A program made the translations under genes and the position numbers. Shown one piece after another: positions 63,704-64,000 of a DNA stretch of 64,000 nucleotides (position 1 is the stretch's first letter; each line of letters begins with the position of its first letter). This DNA is from Faecalibacterium sp. I4-3-84 (GTDB taxonomy: Bacteria > Bacillota > Clostridia > Oscillospirales > Ruminococcaceae): assembly GCF_023347255.1 (NCBI RefSeq), contig NZ_CP094466.1, forward strand, positions 2,418,001 to 2,482,000, in the 5' to 3' direction. The notes beneath the pieces were generated by a model. That model searched no databases. It had not been told where the DNA came from and saw nothing but the letters and a program-made list of their open reading frames with translations.

Positions 63704-64000
63704 ATGAAGAAAGTTATCAGCGCTGTTCTGACCGCTGCTATGGTCGTGGGCATGGGTGTGTCTGTTCTGGCAGCAACGCCCAGCAAGACTGTGGCAGATG
63801 AGGTCAAGGCCAGCGGTTCTGCTACCGTCACCGGTGTTCTGGGCATTGTCAGCGATGTGAAGGTCACTGCCAAGGAGGATACCGCTCAGGTCGAGGAAGT
63901 CCTGCAGGACATCACTTCTGATGCAGACCTGCAGAAGGCTGCGGGCGCTTCGAAAAAAAAGAAGACGACGATAGATGTTACTGTAACGCAGGCCTTTGAG
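63704..64000 (+). CDS. Small secreted protein, 5' part
   Basis: Runs off the window after 99 codons. Signal peptide KKVISAVLTAAMVVGMGVSVLA with cleavage near LAATPS. The mature part (KTVADEVKASGSATVTGVLGIVSDVKVTAKED) is Val/Thr/Lys rich, followed by ADLQKAAGASKKKKTTIDV. An A8 run at 63953-63960 lies in the coding region. AAAGGAG is 10 nt before the ATG. Function unknown. Confidence 0.75.
   Translation, partial: MKKVISAVLTAAMVVGMGVSVLAATPSKTVADEVKASGSATVTGVLGIVSDVKVTAKEDTAQVEEVLQDITSDADLQKAAGASKKKKTTIDVTVTQAFE

Overview
The 16S rRNA, gene style and high-GC coding sequence point to a Faecalibacterium (F. prausnitzii-like) chromosome, a strictly anaerobic gut Ruminococcaceae/Oscillospiraceae member. 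This is my recognition of the 16S sequence, not a database search.

Layout. (1) 1-5452 is core chromosome: the 3' part of valS, a VanZ-family gene, a degenerate FolC/Mur-ligase-like gene, and a complete spoIIAA-spoIIAB-sigF operon. (2) 5535-11166 is one rRNA operon (16S, tRNA-Ala, tRNA-Ile, 23S, 5S, tRNA-Glu, tRNA-Lys) with two upstream promoters and a further predicted promoter just before 5S. (3) 11082-about 40830 is an accretion zone built on the 3' end of tRNA-Lys(CTT). The last 45 nt of that tRNA recur at 17799-17843 and, with one mismatch, at 39844-39888. Element A (11.1-17.8 kb) has a tyrosine integrase, an excisionase, a MOBV-type relaxase with its oriT, a HTH regulator, a sigma-like protein and a lipoprotein. 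Segment B (17.8-39.9 kb) has a matching right end but no integrase and no left arm sites. A third, decayed left-end copy follows to about 40830.

Inside segment B lie two inverted copies of a 3.3-3.8 kb transposon (18357-21635 and about 32384-36141). Each has a large serine recombinase, a TnpW-like gene, a relaxase-less copy of the MOBV-type oriT, and different cargo at the same internal position. Copy 2 splits a SirTM-type sirtuin gene of a sirtuin/macrodomain/flavin-ferredoxin operon. Between the copies lies a metal-regulated cluster: a membrane polyferredoxin, two FMN-binding-domain proteins, two Tp47-like secreted proteins, a ZIP transporter and a methyltransferase. Its promoters carry DtxR-like GTTAG-N6-CTAAC boxes. 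I consider the oriT-bearing transposon pair and this metal-responsive flavin-electron cluster the two most unusual systems here.

(4) 40880-59420 is a glycan-use locus on two divergent arms. The minus arm has a YesM-type kinase, a YesN-type regulator, a heparinase II/III-like lyase, an F5/8-type protein and a YesL-like membrane protein. The plus arm has an ABC sugar-binding lipoprotein, two permeases, a beta-glucuronidase, a GH88 unsaturated uronyl hydrolase, a DUF2264 protein and a beta-galactosidase. Together they look fit for import and cytoplasmic breakdown of uronic-acid-containing (glycosaminoglycan-like) oligosaccharides. No ATPase or sulfatase gene is present. (5) 59.7-64.0 kb holds a lipoprotein, gene remnants, an SPFH-domain protein with a small Arc-like partner, an LCP-family protein and the start of a small secreted protein.
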